Notes: a model not told the origin generated them from the letters alone. Counted from the first letter of the stretch, positions 47,501-56,569 are shown. The stretch: 64,000 nucleotides of DNA from Enoplolaimus lenunculus (GCA_030248215.1 JASANG010002502.1:1-64000); one strand, 5' to 3'. Translations and numbers: made by a program.

Positions 47501-50500
47501 CTCAGCTGCAATAAATTATGATGACATTCAACACCTGTCGGTCGCTGAATAGAAAGATGGAGGTTTCACGATTATGGCCTCCACTTTCAGTAGTCGTTTA
47601 CAACAAACTGGGAGGGGGTTGTGCGTGCCAATTAGGGAGGGGGTAGGTCGTTTTTCTTATGAAAAAGTGAAAACCTCGAGGACAGCATTTGCTTAGGTAA
47701 GTAGACATCATCCGCTAATGTTGAAATAAAATTTTTGGGGCCATAATTGCCCCGTATTCAGTTCATAATTAGCCCAACAGCGGGGTAATTGCGGCCCATG
47801 CTTAAACTGCTGTTATGCCACCTCGCTAACGCACATACTTTCCCGAAATAAGCTTAAAAACTACTTAATCCGTTCGAGAGTGAGTTTAAATGCTAAGGAA
47901 TTCCAAAAGCAACTGTTGTCTGAAAATCTGTCGACTTTTGCAATTTTGGGCCGCAATTGCCCCGCCTGACCATACTTCCTATTTATGGACAAAGAGTTCC
48001 CCAGAATTATACGGGTTTGACTGAATTTAACAAAGTAGAACAGAGAATTTCTTTTGTTTACCGCCCGCAAACGCAAGGATTGGGAGAGCGGTTTAAGCAG
48101 TGTACTGTTACAATACTGTCCAACAAGCATCGACCAAATTGAAACCATTTAATGCTATGATGGTCAGGACACAATTACCTGCCGTAGTGCTTCCACTGAG
48201 CATCTGGATGACGTAATTGGGCAGCTGCGAGAAACTAGGAAAATTATTAGTGATAAGGTGCTTGATAACGTGGCTACGGCACAGCTGAAGCGAAAGAAAA
48301 ATATGCTCGCAAAAACAAAAAGGTAGTTTTTCATTGGTGACAGAGTATTGCTGTTCAATACAAAAAAAAAGCATCGCGTAAAGGTTTTAAGATGTCACAA
48401 ACGTGGTTTGATCCTTAAATTATCGAAAAAGGTTTACGGAAAAATGTTTTAAAAAATGAGCGAACTGGATTTGCATCAGACACAAAGTTAACGCATGTCT
48501 CCTTAAACCGATCATAGAGCGAATGGACGCAAATGAAGATGTATAATGTGTGCAAGAAATTGTGGTGTCTAATCTTGTTGAAACCATTAATGAGAGATGC
48601 AACACGGCGCAGCTTTTAGGAGTAAAAGCCGTTGTATTACCTCCTAGAATGGATGACAATTCTTGCTTAACAGCGCCTGGCCAAACTAAAACTAAACGGA
48701 TTTGTGGAGATGGCAACGATTATTTTAGAGCACTATCGTATGCATTCACTTGCACAGAGGACAATTACTTAGTAATCAGAAACACACTTGTTCAATAAAT
48801 GTCACAGAAGCCACTTTCAGAAATGCTTGAGAAATATTTGAATGAAAATGTGGATTAGTATATTGAAAAACCAACGTAAATGAAACGCGAACCTGGGCAA
48901 CAGATGCTGAAATTTTAGCTAATGTACAAATATTGACATTGATGTATATAGTAAATATGGGAAAATTTTGCAGTGGCGGCATTATAATTGTAAAAGTGTA
49001 ACACGTCTGCGATATATCTAAAAAACAACAGTGGACACCATTTTGATCTCGTGAAAAGATTGCAATAAGTGTCATAAAATCCAGAGGGTGGGCGGGTGGC
49101 GAGATGTATGATGAGTTGGGTCCATGTTCCGCATCCTAGTAACATGCAACTATATGTGATATGGTTGTATGGCAAAAACTGACCATTTTCAGAGGGGTCA
49201 AGAGTTGTGAATAGTGACTACTTATTCCAGGAAAAAGAGTCCAGAATCTAAATAATTTGGGAGGCCACTTTTTTCCTGGAGAAAGTGTCCTTGCCGGGCG
49301 ACCATTTTTTTCCGCACAAAAGTGGCTGAAGACACTTTTTCCGTTACAACGAGATGAGCTTTTTATTTGAATTCACGCTATAGCAACAAAAGTTCGGGTT
49401 CGGTTTCAGCTTCGAGAAAATTTAAGAAACCGAATCCAGGCGCAGGCAGCTTTGGAAACACTCATCTTCCTGAAATAGATTCGAAAGAGATTAAATCATT
49501 TTGGAAAACTTAGCTATTGCCGCTTTAAACCTCAATCCATGTTTCAATGAAACTGAGAGAGTGATTAAAATTTCGTCAATTGGAAACATGTTACGTTTTG
49601 CAGCCAAATAAAGATTTGGGATTTGCGCAAGCGATACTTAGTTGCTAAATCGGAGCCGGTGCCTTGTGATATTTTGGAACATCCTAATAACCAAAGACAA
49701 TATGGTAAGTAAAGAGTGCGACGTAAAAATGCATTTCTTGAGTAAAGTATTGTTCATTCCAGGGTGCAAAGCGGGAACTGGATTATACCGGAATCGGAAT
49801 CGGAACAGCAAATTGATTCCGGAGTACCAGACGGTACCATGCACGACAGGGTGCAAAGCGGAACTCGATTATACCAGAATCGGAATGGGAATTGCAAATT
49901 TTGTGACTATACGGATAATTTCTTTTAACAAGTATAATACTGATTTAGGGTATCCTTTGGCTGGCAATAATTCTCAAAAACGTCACATGAACAAATTGCC
50001 AATCATTTTTGTTCTGTCAAACTAAACTACAATATAGTATTAATAAGTTAATTCATAGACAACAATATAATAGATAAATGATGCAGAATTTTTATGCAAC
50101 ATATCGCAACATGTACGCCTAAAATTAAAATGTCAAAATCGCGATTCCGATTGTTTGTGCAATCGGAATCGGAATTCCGATTGCACCCTGGTTCATACAT
50201 TCCCATTTTATATATAATTTGGTGGTTAAAAGCATGTATGTCATTTTGTAGCATTAAGCCAACATTTTTTGAGTTTGGTTTTAGCTTCTTGTTTCAGCTT
50301 ACGAGAGCTTTTGTACTGATCCATGGCGCAGCTCGCTGTTTGCTGCTTGTTCAGACCATGTTATTTATCAGTATTCCCTTACAAGTTGCCGGTCTGATCC
50401 AAGTACAGCTGATTATTATATTTTCCGCAAAGCGTTTAGATAATTATTTTGTGTGTGCAAATTTATTTTTTCAGTTATTAAGTAGCAGTACTGCGTAACA

Positions 50501-53500
50501 CGTATACGAAACTTTGTGCGTCTACGATGAGGCCATTTTAGGTTTATTTTACTCCAACCTTTGATAAAAGAATTTTGTCAAAAACATTGGACGGCCAGCA
50601 CCATTTGTTTTCCTGTTTGATATGTCGCGTATGCCTTATGGGTTACTTTTGGTTATGTATATTGATTGAAAATTTTCTTTTTGTATTTAAGTCGCCAAGT
50701 TTTACGGAGCTCGTCTAAAATCATTTTACATCACTGCGGCAGTGAGCCCTTGTGGAGAGTATCTTTTGTGTGGATCAACGGATGGATATGCTTATCTATG
50801 GAAGGTGCTTGAGTTTGAAGTTTTTTGTGTAAATACGCTTGTCGTGCACTTGATAAAATACTAAAATATCTCTTACGCAGGGTGCAACGCGGAACTGGAT
50901 TACACCGGAATCGGCAAAGCAAATTTATACCGGGATTGTAATCGGAATCGGAATAGGAACTAGAAGTTTCGTGACTGTACAGATAATTTGTGTGAACAAA
51001 TATTGTGATTTGTGGTGTCTGTTGGCTGGTAACAGTGCACAAAAACGTCGCATGAATTAACTGGCTATGATTTTTGGTAATTTAAAAACTGAATTACGTT
51101 ATGCAACGTATCACAAGTATGATTGAAATTAATATTTCAAAATTCCGATTCCAATTAATTGTGCAATCGGAATCGGAATTCCGGTTGCACTCTGCTCTTG
51201 CCTGCACCAACTATATCTCAGAGTCGCCAGTACACTAGATTGTAGTGAGCGCAATTGGATATAGAAAATATCGCAGTAGGGAAAGTGACATTAACACTGT
51301 GTTGCAACCGAAACGGAAACCGTATAATTATAAAATACATAAAGCGAAATTGTGATTGCGTTCAAAACTCTATTCTGGTTGCTGCGGTTCTCTACCAATG
51401 CATATGCTCTCTGTTTTAATTTTAACTGTTTGTGATATAACTTTGATCATGATCGCTGTTGTAGTCACGTTTATGTAGTATGTATGTCGGGCAAGTAATT
51501 TAATATAGCTTTTTTATATGTTCGTATCTTATAGTTTTAGGTATATTTCAAGTTCAATGTCGTTAATGTGTTTTAAATTTGAATGTTTCTTTTTTCAGGT
51601 TAAAAATCCAATGCTACCCAGGTTTTACTTTGACGGTAATCACACCAATGAAGTGGGAGCTGTTGCGTGGAACGTTTTCGGCGACTGTGTATGTGAATTA
51701 AATTGTATGGTTTTAGGCGCGCGCAGTAAACTGCATACAATAGTGTACATTAGGTATTTTTGCAGAAGCAATAATTGTCATTCCTGCGGAATATGTACGT
51801 AATTGGCTACTCAGTAATATAGCTAATAGAAATATGTTAGTTGCAAAGTATTTAATTTTGCTTTGTTAGGTGTCGCGCAAAACATATTTTTATTACACAG
51901 TAACCTACTGACCTAATATTAAATCCACTGGAATAAAGTTTTGTGATTTTATGTTAAATTTATAATCGTTTAAGCTTTGACTTGTGCATATTTTTACAAA
52001 TGCCAATTGTTTCCCACAAGCAAATTGTTCCGATATTGATATAATTCAGTTTCGGCTCTCTGAAACATTGATATATTTACTGGTTTAAGATTATTCAACC
52101 AGCTCTTTGTACGAAATATATCAATGCAGTTCAAGGCAGTGCATATTTATCGTATCATATTTGCAAATTGTCACACAATTTTGTGTTTGAAAAAACATAA
52201 TGCAAAAAGTCTTAGACATGCGTTCGCAGATTAATGTAAAATGACTGATCAAATTTGAAGTTAGTCGTTTAAACTGTATTTTGCGATCGGTTAGTAAACA
52301 GAAACTCTTTGTTTGAAAACGATTTCGACTTACAAATTTTACTTCCGCTGAAACCCAGAACATTTTTTAATGAAATCATCGCGCGCTGTTTAAATTAACT
52401 CGCTGTTTGTTTAGATAGCTACGTGCTCTGACGATCTCAGTATTCGCCTTTGGAAACTCACGAATTCTGAACTGGATATTGATGACGCATCCAGAGCAAG
52501 ACAGTTGGGTAATACCTTTACTCAGATTTGTTTTTGATGGACTGCCACTTCGATATTTAGACTTATCTATGACGTGTGATTATGTGGAGCTCGCGTATGT
52601 AGGTTTGTTTTGTCCAAGTGAATGTGGTATGTACGGTACGATTGAATGTTCATTTCCCGTACACCGGAGCAGACGCGCCAATTTAGATCCTATATCCGGT
52701 TAACATCCGGTTCCGGTACAAAATTTAGTATCCGATTCCGGTATCCGCTAAAATTAATATTCGGTCGATCCCTGGTTTTTGCCCGATATTAAACCGGATC
52801 CAGATATCCGGTCACACCCTGTTGGTATGGTAATTGAAAAGTGAGGTTTTGCTAAAATTTCATTATTTCGAGCAAGAAACCAATTAGTGTGTTAACGGGA
52901 GAAACATCAAAACTATGTTACTCAGCTCTTATTTTAGGATTTTCGTGTTTGAGTGCTGAGCTATGTGAAGTAAAATTATTGTTTAGGAAATGTCTATGCT
53001 TGTGCTCAGCCACCTCACACACGAAGTCAAACGCCGTCTAACATTTCAATCAAAAAATCGTTTAACTCCGTTGACCCCACCACGCCGGGTACTCCTCTGA
53101 AATCTTTGTCTAAGCCTTTGATAAATGCTGCTGCTTCTGCGTGTTCTTACAACTTCGCAGTATCGCCTCGATCGCGGAAGCGGCGAACACTGTTTCAAAG
53201 CCCGACACAATCTAGCCAGCCAGCCAGCATATCAACTCAGGGTGTTATTTTACCCATGAAATCTTCTCGAGTTCGCTTTTCGTTACCGCCTGAAAATAAT
53301 ACTGCGTGCAATCATCATGACCAAGTGACGTTCGATCCTGCTAGATCTGATACAGCTAACAGGAAATCCTCGCCAAAATCAAAACCATTAACGCCGAGAA
53401 AAATTGCAGGAAAGTGCAAATGCAAAAACTACTCAACGGGAAATTGCGAACGCCACGCTAACACGTCATTGTGTAAAATATCGGGATTACCAACGCTTGG

Positions 53501-54404
53501 ATTATTATCAGCTGATCTGACCAACTGCGGATCTTCTATTTGCAGCTGCTGTAGACCGCAACTCAAACATTCGTTATCAGTATCACCACACAAAAAACTA
53601 TTTTGCAAGGATGAAACTTCCATGTGTTCTCCGTCATCTGCGAACGTGGCTAAATCTCCGCTGAAATCCGCATTACGTTCTATGCAAAATTGCTCACCGA
53701 AACGCGAGCAATGTTTAACTCAAGTGACGAGCAGCTCTTGCTCAAAATTATTAAACATTTCGTCAGATGAATATTCTCGTAGTGTTTGTTTGTTCGCAAA
53801 AACCAAACCTTCCAAAATGAGCCCGTATTATTACGGTAGCCCCACTCACGCTCTGCCAAATTTTGTCGCTTTACGTGAAAATATGCGTGGTAGTTGGCGT
53901 GAAAATATGCGTGGTAGTTGGCATGAAAATGAGCGTACTACGTTGAAAAAATATTCCACGCAGGGTCATCTTGTTAAAAGATATCCTCCGATTACTCCAG
54001 CCAAATCGACTATGAGCTCGTTCAAATCATATTTATCATTCGGTTTTAGCTCAAAAAGTTCCGAACAACATGGTGAGGAATTAGCTGGCCTACACCATGA
54101 TCAAGAATCTGTGGTGCGGTCGATACCCAGTTCGGGGCCTCTGTGGTCACGAACCTTGTCGGACAATAGACTCGAGCGGAAACTTCAAACAACTATTCGG
54201 AAAACTCCGCGGATTGTATTGCCCAGCTGCAACATTAATAACTCGATTGGCAAAGCTGACGTTAAAGCAGTTGGCGCAGATCTACCATCTTTTGAACGTG
54301 CGACTATACGTGGAAAGAAGGGCCGTCGCTCAGTTTCTAAACGAATTACTGCAGATGGTTCGTCTAGCAAAACGTTGCTGGATTATTTCACAAAATCAAA
54401 TTAG
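32427..54404 (+). CDS. DTL: DTL/CDT2, WD40 substrate receptor of the CUL4-DDB1 ubiquitin ligase (14 exons)
   Basis: Exons: 32427-32540, 34183-34219, 35205-35303, 35672-35851, 37171-37236, 37495-37527, 40385-40536, 43945-44015, 49604-49704, 50298-50402, 50692-50804, 51599-51688, 52415-52508, 52987-54404. All use GT-AG, phases agree at every junction, and the 2673-bp sum is divisible by three (890 residues; human DTL 730). The order of conserved blocks follows human DTL: VPVFSCVF, LLAFADEDGYIYV, WRTHENAVFDVKWL, SGDQTVALWDVD, RDGCIMLWDVR, ISGAADGQIKIWDLRKRY, SPCGEYLLCGSTDGYAYLW, IATCSDDLSIRLWKL. Two WDxR motifs (DWD boxes, DDB1 contact) are present. The long serine-rich tail ends in SKTLLDYFTKSN, a PCNA-interacting motif placed as in human CDT2. 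The protein recognises PCNA-bound CDT1, p21 and SET8 for degradation in S phase and after damage. Introns are full of transposons. The exon 1 and exon 7 boundaries are the least certain. Confidence 0.93.
32700..33480 (+). mobile_element. tRNA-derived SINE (family 2), split by another SINE insertion
   Basis: The left part 32700-32776 (TTGGTATGTGTGGTGTAGCA ... AAAACACATACGCAT) and the right part 33395-33480 (ACACGTGCACATATAGC ... box A-like TAGTGTAATGGGTAGCGCG) are contiguous in the other copy, which is reversed at about 63430-63615. The box B half is missing after 33480. Confidence 0.75.
32777..33394 (+). mobile_element. Two tandem family 1 SINE copies inserted in a family 2 SINE
   Basis: Copy 1 is 32777-33139 (363 bp) and copy 2 is 33140-33394, missing its tail. 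Each has the AAGCATGTGAGACATGCTT hairpin, the CTAGCTGGCAGCATACGG block, and a tRNA-like body with box A TGGCGCAGTGGTAGAG (second copy TGCCGCAG) and box B GAGTTCGATCC; GGGCTA and TAGCCC could pair as an acceptor stem. The pair is flanked by ACGCAT on both sides (32771-32776 and 33395-33400), a probable 6-bp target duplication. The anticodon region CTTAAGAATCC suggests a leucine-tRNA-like ancestor, but this is weak. Confidence 0.8.
33760..34105 (+). repeat. Dispersed repeat, copy 1 (intron 1 of DTL)
   Basis: Shares ATTTTCATATTTTTGAAACG, TTTTCATGTGAGTCACTT and GGTACCGGGGCCATCTCT-type blocks with 56750-57003 (copy 2). No coding sequence is visible. The family is not assigned. Confidence 0.6.
35394..35465 (+). 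repeat. 23-bp minisatellite in DTL intron 3
   Basis: Three near-identical copies of ACTATACAATACCCATGATG plus ATT. Confidence 0.85.
35970..36609. mobile_element. hAT-type MITE, family B, with perfect 8-bp duplication (DTL intron 4)
   Basis: Ends CAGGGTGCAACCGGAATTCC and its inverse ...CCGGTTGCACCCTG, flanked by TCCAGAAC at 35962-35969 and 36610-36617. The interior is doubled: about 36015-36275 and 36278-36540 are near-identical, so the element is about 640 bp instead of the usual 350-420. It is non-coding. Confidence 0.95.
37171..37236 (+). CDS. DTL: DTL exon 5 with a DDB1-binding WDxR motif
   Basis: Acceptor TTTGGTTTCAG, donor GTAAGA. Reads LFLSGSRDGCIMLWDVRTNTN, matching human TGGRDGNIMVWDTR. 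The WDVR sequence is the first DWD box. Exon 6 (37495-37527, only 33 bp) continues WGDSRFFQIT, in the place of human DGFYRQVNQI. Confidence 0.9.
38555..38904. mobile_element. hAT-type MITE, family B (DTL intron 6)
   Basis: Left end AAGGGTGCATCCGGAATT, right end GGAATTCCTGTTGCACCCTG, flanked by CCTGAGAC at 38547-38554 and 38905-38912. A related right portion without its own left end lies at about 59300-59457. Confidence 0.93.
39246..39350 (+). repeat. 27-bp minisatellite in DTL intron 6
   Basis: Four copies of AACCGATGCTTACCGAGACC plus AGCTGAA. Confidence 0.85.
39672..39922. mobile_element. Short element with GAGCGAAGCTCG inverted ends (DTL intron 6)
   Basis: Begins TGAGCGAAGCTCGAAGTTTC and ends CTCGAGCTTCGCTCAA, which are inverted repeats. 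Inside is the GAATAGTTAGCTAACAGCTA block also found in the larger relative at 54485-56555; both are followed by the same flank-like sequence TGTAGTTCCGCTACGACTGG. The superfamily is unknown. Confidence 0.65.
40233..40384 (+). repeat. Tandem duplicate of the 5' part of DTL exon 7, defective
   Basis: The 152-bp stretch is a diverged copy of what follows from 40385, including its own TTTTTTCAG acceptor. If spliced in the exon 7 frame it would read NCINTFNVI and then stop at TGA, so it is most likely a dead exon copy instead of an alternative exon. Confidence 0.8.
40385..40536 (+). CDS. DTL: DTL exon 7, less conserved loop
   Basis: Acceptor GGTTTTTTCAG; reads SNCINAFNVIRNAHTRLPGQ and on to VAVFTDSKHR. 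NVIRNAHT aligns with QVNQISGAHNT of human DTL; what follows is the variable loop. The donor GTTTAC is weak, but it gives the phase 0 required by exon 8. A defective duplicate of the exon's 5' part lies immediately upstream. Confidence 0.7.
41040..43600 (-). mobile_element. APE-type LINE, 3'-truncated and decayed, antisense in DTL intron 7
   Basis: On the minus strand an endonuclease start is visible at about 43440-43190 (FRVIRFNCTNLRNKI ... GSGDRLVFLIHHSVRYR). Pre-catalytic reverse-transcriptase sequence follows at about 42010-41780 (LIWKLGRIVPLAS), then the catalytic core at about 41429-41300 (GVPQGGVLS ... LVSYADDCTIF) and a thumb-like segment (LNYATPIWTPQL) to about 41040. The YADD box is intact. 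Frames are broken several times and the middle is interrupted by a MITE. The RT style resembles Jockey-like lineages, but the clade is not certain. Its 3' end abuts a fragment of MITE family C (40950-41030). Confidence 0.88.
42684..43104. mobile_element. hAT-type MITE, family B, inserted in the LINE
   Basis: Ends CAGGGTGCAACCGCAATTCG and ...AATTCTGGTTGCACCCTG, flanked by the perfect 8-bp duplication GTTGTAGA at 42676-42683 and 43105-43112. LINE sequence continues on both sides, so the MITE is younger than the LINE. Confidence 0.95.
43945..44015 (+). CDS. DTL: DTL exon 8
   Basis: Acceptor GGGTTTTAG, donor GTATGT; reads DYVQSVSAAIYHSQHTCISG then AADG, matching human VDFQQSVTVVLFQDENTLVS-AGAVDG. 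It is followed by a 5.6-kb intron that is almost wholly a transposon. Confidence 0.88.
44815..45130 (+). repeat. ~18-bp minisatellite inside the Ginger-like element
   Basis: About 17 copies of GGTTTCACCCCAACGGTT and variants (GGTATCACCCCAACGATT). Since 18 is a multiple of three, long frames appear on both strands (VGFTPT and VGVKPT repeats), which are not evidence of a gene. Confidence 0.9.
45228..46160. mobile_element. Non-autonomous DNA transposon with ~185-bp inverted repeats, nested
   Basis: 45232-45420 and 45975-46156 are inverted copies (shared AACTAGAAAAAA, GAGCAACATGGGATATGCTT, CAGCACATTCGTTTGATGTA, AAGGAACAATGG blocks). The 550-bp centre is non-coding. It lies within the 44223-49349 element, so it is a younger insertion. 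The target duplication is unclear (possibly TTA/TAA). Confidence 0.75.
49604..49704 (+). CDS. DTL: DTL exon 9 with the second WDxR motif
   Basis: Acceptor CGTTTTGCAG, donor GTAAGT; reads QIKIWDLRKRYLVAKSEPVP, matching human IIKVWDLRKNYTAYRQEPIA. Exon 10 (50298-50402) continues YESFCTDPWRSSLFAACSDH and exon 11 (50692-50804) SFYITAAVSPCGEYLLCG, with continuous phase. Confidence 0.93.
49760..50190. mobile_element. hAT-type MITE, family C (DTL intron 9)
   Basis: Ends CAGGGTGCAAAGCGGGAACT and ...GGAATTCCGATTGCACCCTG, flanked by GTTCATTC (49752-49759) and GTTCATAC (50191-50198), an 8-bp duplication with one change. A second left-end copy (CAGGGTGCAAAGCGGAACTC) occurs inside at 49848, so the left end is duplicated. 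Confidence 0.88.
50878..51194. mobile_element. hAT-type MITE, family C (DTL intron 11)
   Basis: Ends CAGGGTGCAACGCGGAACTG and ...GGAATTCCGGTTGCACTCTG. Flanks CTCTTACG and CTCTTGCC match at six of eight positions. It starts about 70 bp after exon 11. Confidence 0.82.
52703..52822. mobile_element. MITE fragment with TATCCGG blocks (DTL intron 13)
   Basis: Contains GGTTAACATCCGGTTCCGG and GGTCGATCCCTGG and ends ATATCCGGTCACACCCTG. The same first two blocks occur at about 33632-33715 in intron 1. Only the right end is preserved. Confidence 0.55.
52987..54404 (+). CDS. DTL: DTL terminal exon: disordered tail and C-terminal PIP box
   Basis: Begins after TGTTTAG in phase with exon 13 and stays open for 472 codons to TAG at 54402-54404. 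It is rich in Ser, Thr, Pro, Lys and Cys. An internal nine-residue repeat, ENMRGSWRENMRGSWHENE (53877-53938), comes from a 27-bp duplication. The last residues, SKTLLDYFTKSN, have the PIP spacing (L-x-x-Y-F) without the canonical glutamine, as in human CDT2 (MRKICTYF). The tail is longer than in human, which accounts for most of the size difference. Confidence 0.92.
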
Positions 54405-54471
54405 CTCTACAAAACACTGTGGTTTCTAAAGATTTATGACCTTTGTGTTTTAACCAAACTATGCGCTCAAT

Positions 54472-54477
54472 AATAAA
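54472..54477 (+). terminator. Likely DTL polyadenylation signal
   Basis: AATAAA 68 bp after the stop codon, just before a repeat starts at about 54485. The 3' UTR is therefore probably very short. Confidence 0.65.
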
Positions 54478-54484
54478 ACTATTA

Positions 54485-56555
54485 TTGAGCGAAGCTCGGA
54501 GTTTCGCGAAGCGTTTTATGTTTTGTACTTGGGGGTCGAAACGTGGATGTCCGTCCGTCCGTCTGTATGTCCGAAAAGAATCTCAGGAACGGCTGAACCG
54601 ATTTTGATAAACTTTTTTGTTTGAAAGCCAATTATCCTGGGGTGTTAACCTCGCATTGGGGTTTTAAAATTTTAAGTCGTTTATTAGCTACAGGGTAATT
54701 TGCATAATTAATTAAGCCTAAATTAGGACTTTCCACAATATTTCACTAATTATTACAGTTACAAGCAATCTAATTCAGCATTATAGGGTTTTTGGGTGCG
54801 GCGAATCTGCGTAGACTGTTTACAAACCTCAAAAACCGATAATTGAGCAGTTAGCTAATAGATAATTTGCATATTAGCGTAGTTTATAAGCCTAAATTAG
54901 AACTTTTTACAATATTTCACTAATTATTAAGATTAAAAGCTATATAATTTCAGCACTGAAGGGTTTTTAGGTGCGAGGAATTTGAATAAATAGTTTACAA
55001 ACATCCAGAACCGATAATTAAATAGTTAGCTAACAGCCAATTTGCATATTAGCTTAATTGACAAGACAAAACTAGGACTTTTTAAATTATTTCAAAATTT
55101 ATTAGGGTTTACTGAAAGTTGTTGGGTTCGAGGAATCTGAGTAAATTGTTTACAAACCTCCAAAACCGATAATTGAATAGTTAGCTAATAGCTAATTTGC
55201 ATATTAGCTTAACCCTTTCTCACGTGAATATTTTCTATTTCCCCTGAGACCTACTTTTATGGTAGGATTCGACTCAAGTGACTGGAGTGGGAGGCGTATA
55301 CCATCACCACTCAGCTATAGGAGCTTGACGCTCGAGCCCGAGGGGGCTCTCACGTCTTGTGGTAGTCCAGTACTATGTATACGTGTTACAATTGTTAAAC
55401 ACGGTGCGATATACATTATTTAACGTATATACAGTGCGCTTAGTTGCCTATAGGCAACTCAATGTGAGAAGGGGTTATAGATAGTAAACTGAAAATTTTT
55501 CGCTTAACCCTTTCTCACATGAATATTTTCTATTTCCCCTGAGACCTACTTTTATGGTAGGATTCGAACTCGGATGACTGGAGTGGGAGGCGTATACCAT
55601 CACCACTCAGCTATAGGACCTTGACGCTCGAGCCCGAGGGGGCTCTCACGTCTTGTGGTAGTCTAGTACTATGTATACGTGTTACAATTGTTAAACACGG
55701 TGCGATATACATTATTTAACGTTTATACAGTGCGCTTAGTTGCCTATAGGCAACTCAATGTGAGAAGGGGTTATAGATAGTAAACTGAAAATTTTTCGCT
55801 TAACCCTTTCTCACATGAATATTTTCTATTTCCCCTGAGACCTACTTTTATGGTAGGATTCGAACTCGGATGACTGGAGTGGGAGGCGTATACCATCACC
55901 ACTCAGCTATAGGACCTTGACGCTCGAGCCCGAGGGGGCTCTCACGTCTTGTGGTAGTCTAGTACTATGTATACGTGTTACAATTGTTAAACACGGTGCG
56001 ATATACATTATTTAACGTTTATACAGTGCGCTTAGTTGCCTATAGGCAACTCAATGTGAGAAGGGGTTATAGATAGTAAACTGAAAATTTTTCGCTTAAC
56101 CCTTTCTCACATGAATATTTTCTATTTCCCCTGAGACCTACTTTTATGGTAGGATTCGAACTCGGATGACTGGAGTGGGAGGCGTATACCATCACCACTC
56201 AGCTATAGGACCTTGACGCTCGAGCCCGAGGGGGCTCTCACGTCTTGTGGTAGTCTAGTACTATGTATACGTGTTACAATTGTTAAACACGGTGCGATAT
56301 ACATTATTTAACGTTTAGACAGTGCGCTTAGTTGCCTATAGGCAACTCAATGTGAGAAGGGGTTAATTGACAAGACAAAATTAGGACTTTTTAAATTATT
56401 CCAAAAATTATTAGGGTGGCTGAAGGGTTTTGGGTGCGAGGAATCTGAGAAAATTGCTTACAAACCTCCAAAACCGATAAATGAATAGTTAGCTAACAAC
56501 TAATTTGCATATTACCTTAATTGCTTACGTGTGTTCGAGTTTCGCTCAATAAATG
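54485..56555. mobile_element. Composite repeat with GAGCGAAGCTCG ends
   Basis: Begins TTGAGCGAAGCTCGGAGTTT and ends GTTCGAGTTTCGCTCAA. Inside, a unit of about 145-175 bp (AACCGATAATTGAATAGTTA ... GGGTTTTTGGGTGCGAGGAA) recurs near 54837, 55012, 55157 and 56473. A piggyBac-type MITE array has been inserted at 55209-56366. The short relative is at 39672-39922. Confidence 0.7.
55213..56362. mobile_element. Four tandem copies of a piggyBac-type MITE carrying a tRNA-like module
   Basis: Each unit begins CCCTTTCTCAC and ends GTGAGAAGGGG, inverted repeats, and the whole array is bounded by TTAA (55209-55212 and 56363-56366), the piggyBac target. Units start at 55213, 55508, 55804 and 56100 (period 295-296 bp); the first three are followed by the same 28-bp linker starting TATAGATAGTAAACTG. 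Read on the minus strand, each unit holds a tRNA-like segment with box A TAGCTGAGTGGTGATGG and box B GAGTTCGAATCC (GAGTCGAATCC in the first copy). Each also carries the 18-bp palindrome AGTTGCCTATAGGCAACT. There is no transposase. Confidence 0.88.
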
Positions 56556-56569
56556 TAGTCCCACTACGA

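Larger units (their letters stand above)
44223..49349. mobile_element. Ginger-like element: Gypsy-type integrase plus OTU-like domain, with inverted repeats (fossil)
   Basis: Both ends are related inverted repeats: TGTCGCGAAAAAATGG... on the left, and on the right a terminus whose reverse complement starts TGTAACGGAAAAAGTG. Both are followed by CACTTTTGT and GGAAAAAAGTGGCC blocks. On the + strand, 46619-46760 shows an integrase zinc-binding segment (GHLGRHK ... CHYCQ), 48040-48090 the end of an integrase core (YRPQTQGLGERF), then an integrase C-terminal region, and about 48690-49060 an OTU-like cysteine-protease-type domain. An integrase of Gypsy type together with TIRs of the TGT...ACA type fits Ginger DNA transposons; an LTR element relic is the alternative, but no LTRs were seen. 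It is broken, with several breaks, and carries nested repeats. It fills most of DTL intron 8. Confidence 0.65.

Noticed and set aside
46880-47521. A separate host gene in DTL intron 8
   Set aside because: Some open stretches look protein-like, but they lie between integrase parts within the Ginger-like element, match no family I know and are better treated as part of that fossil or an insertion in it.
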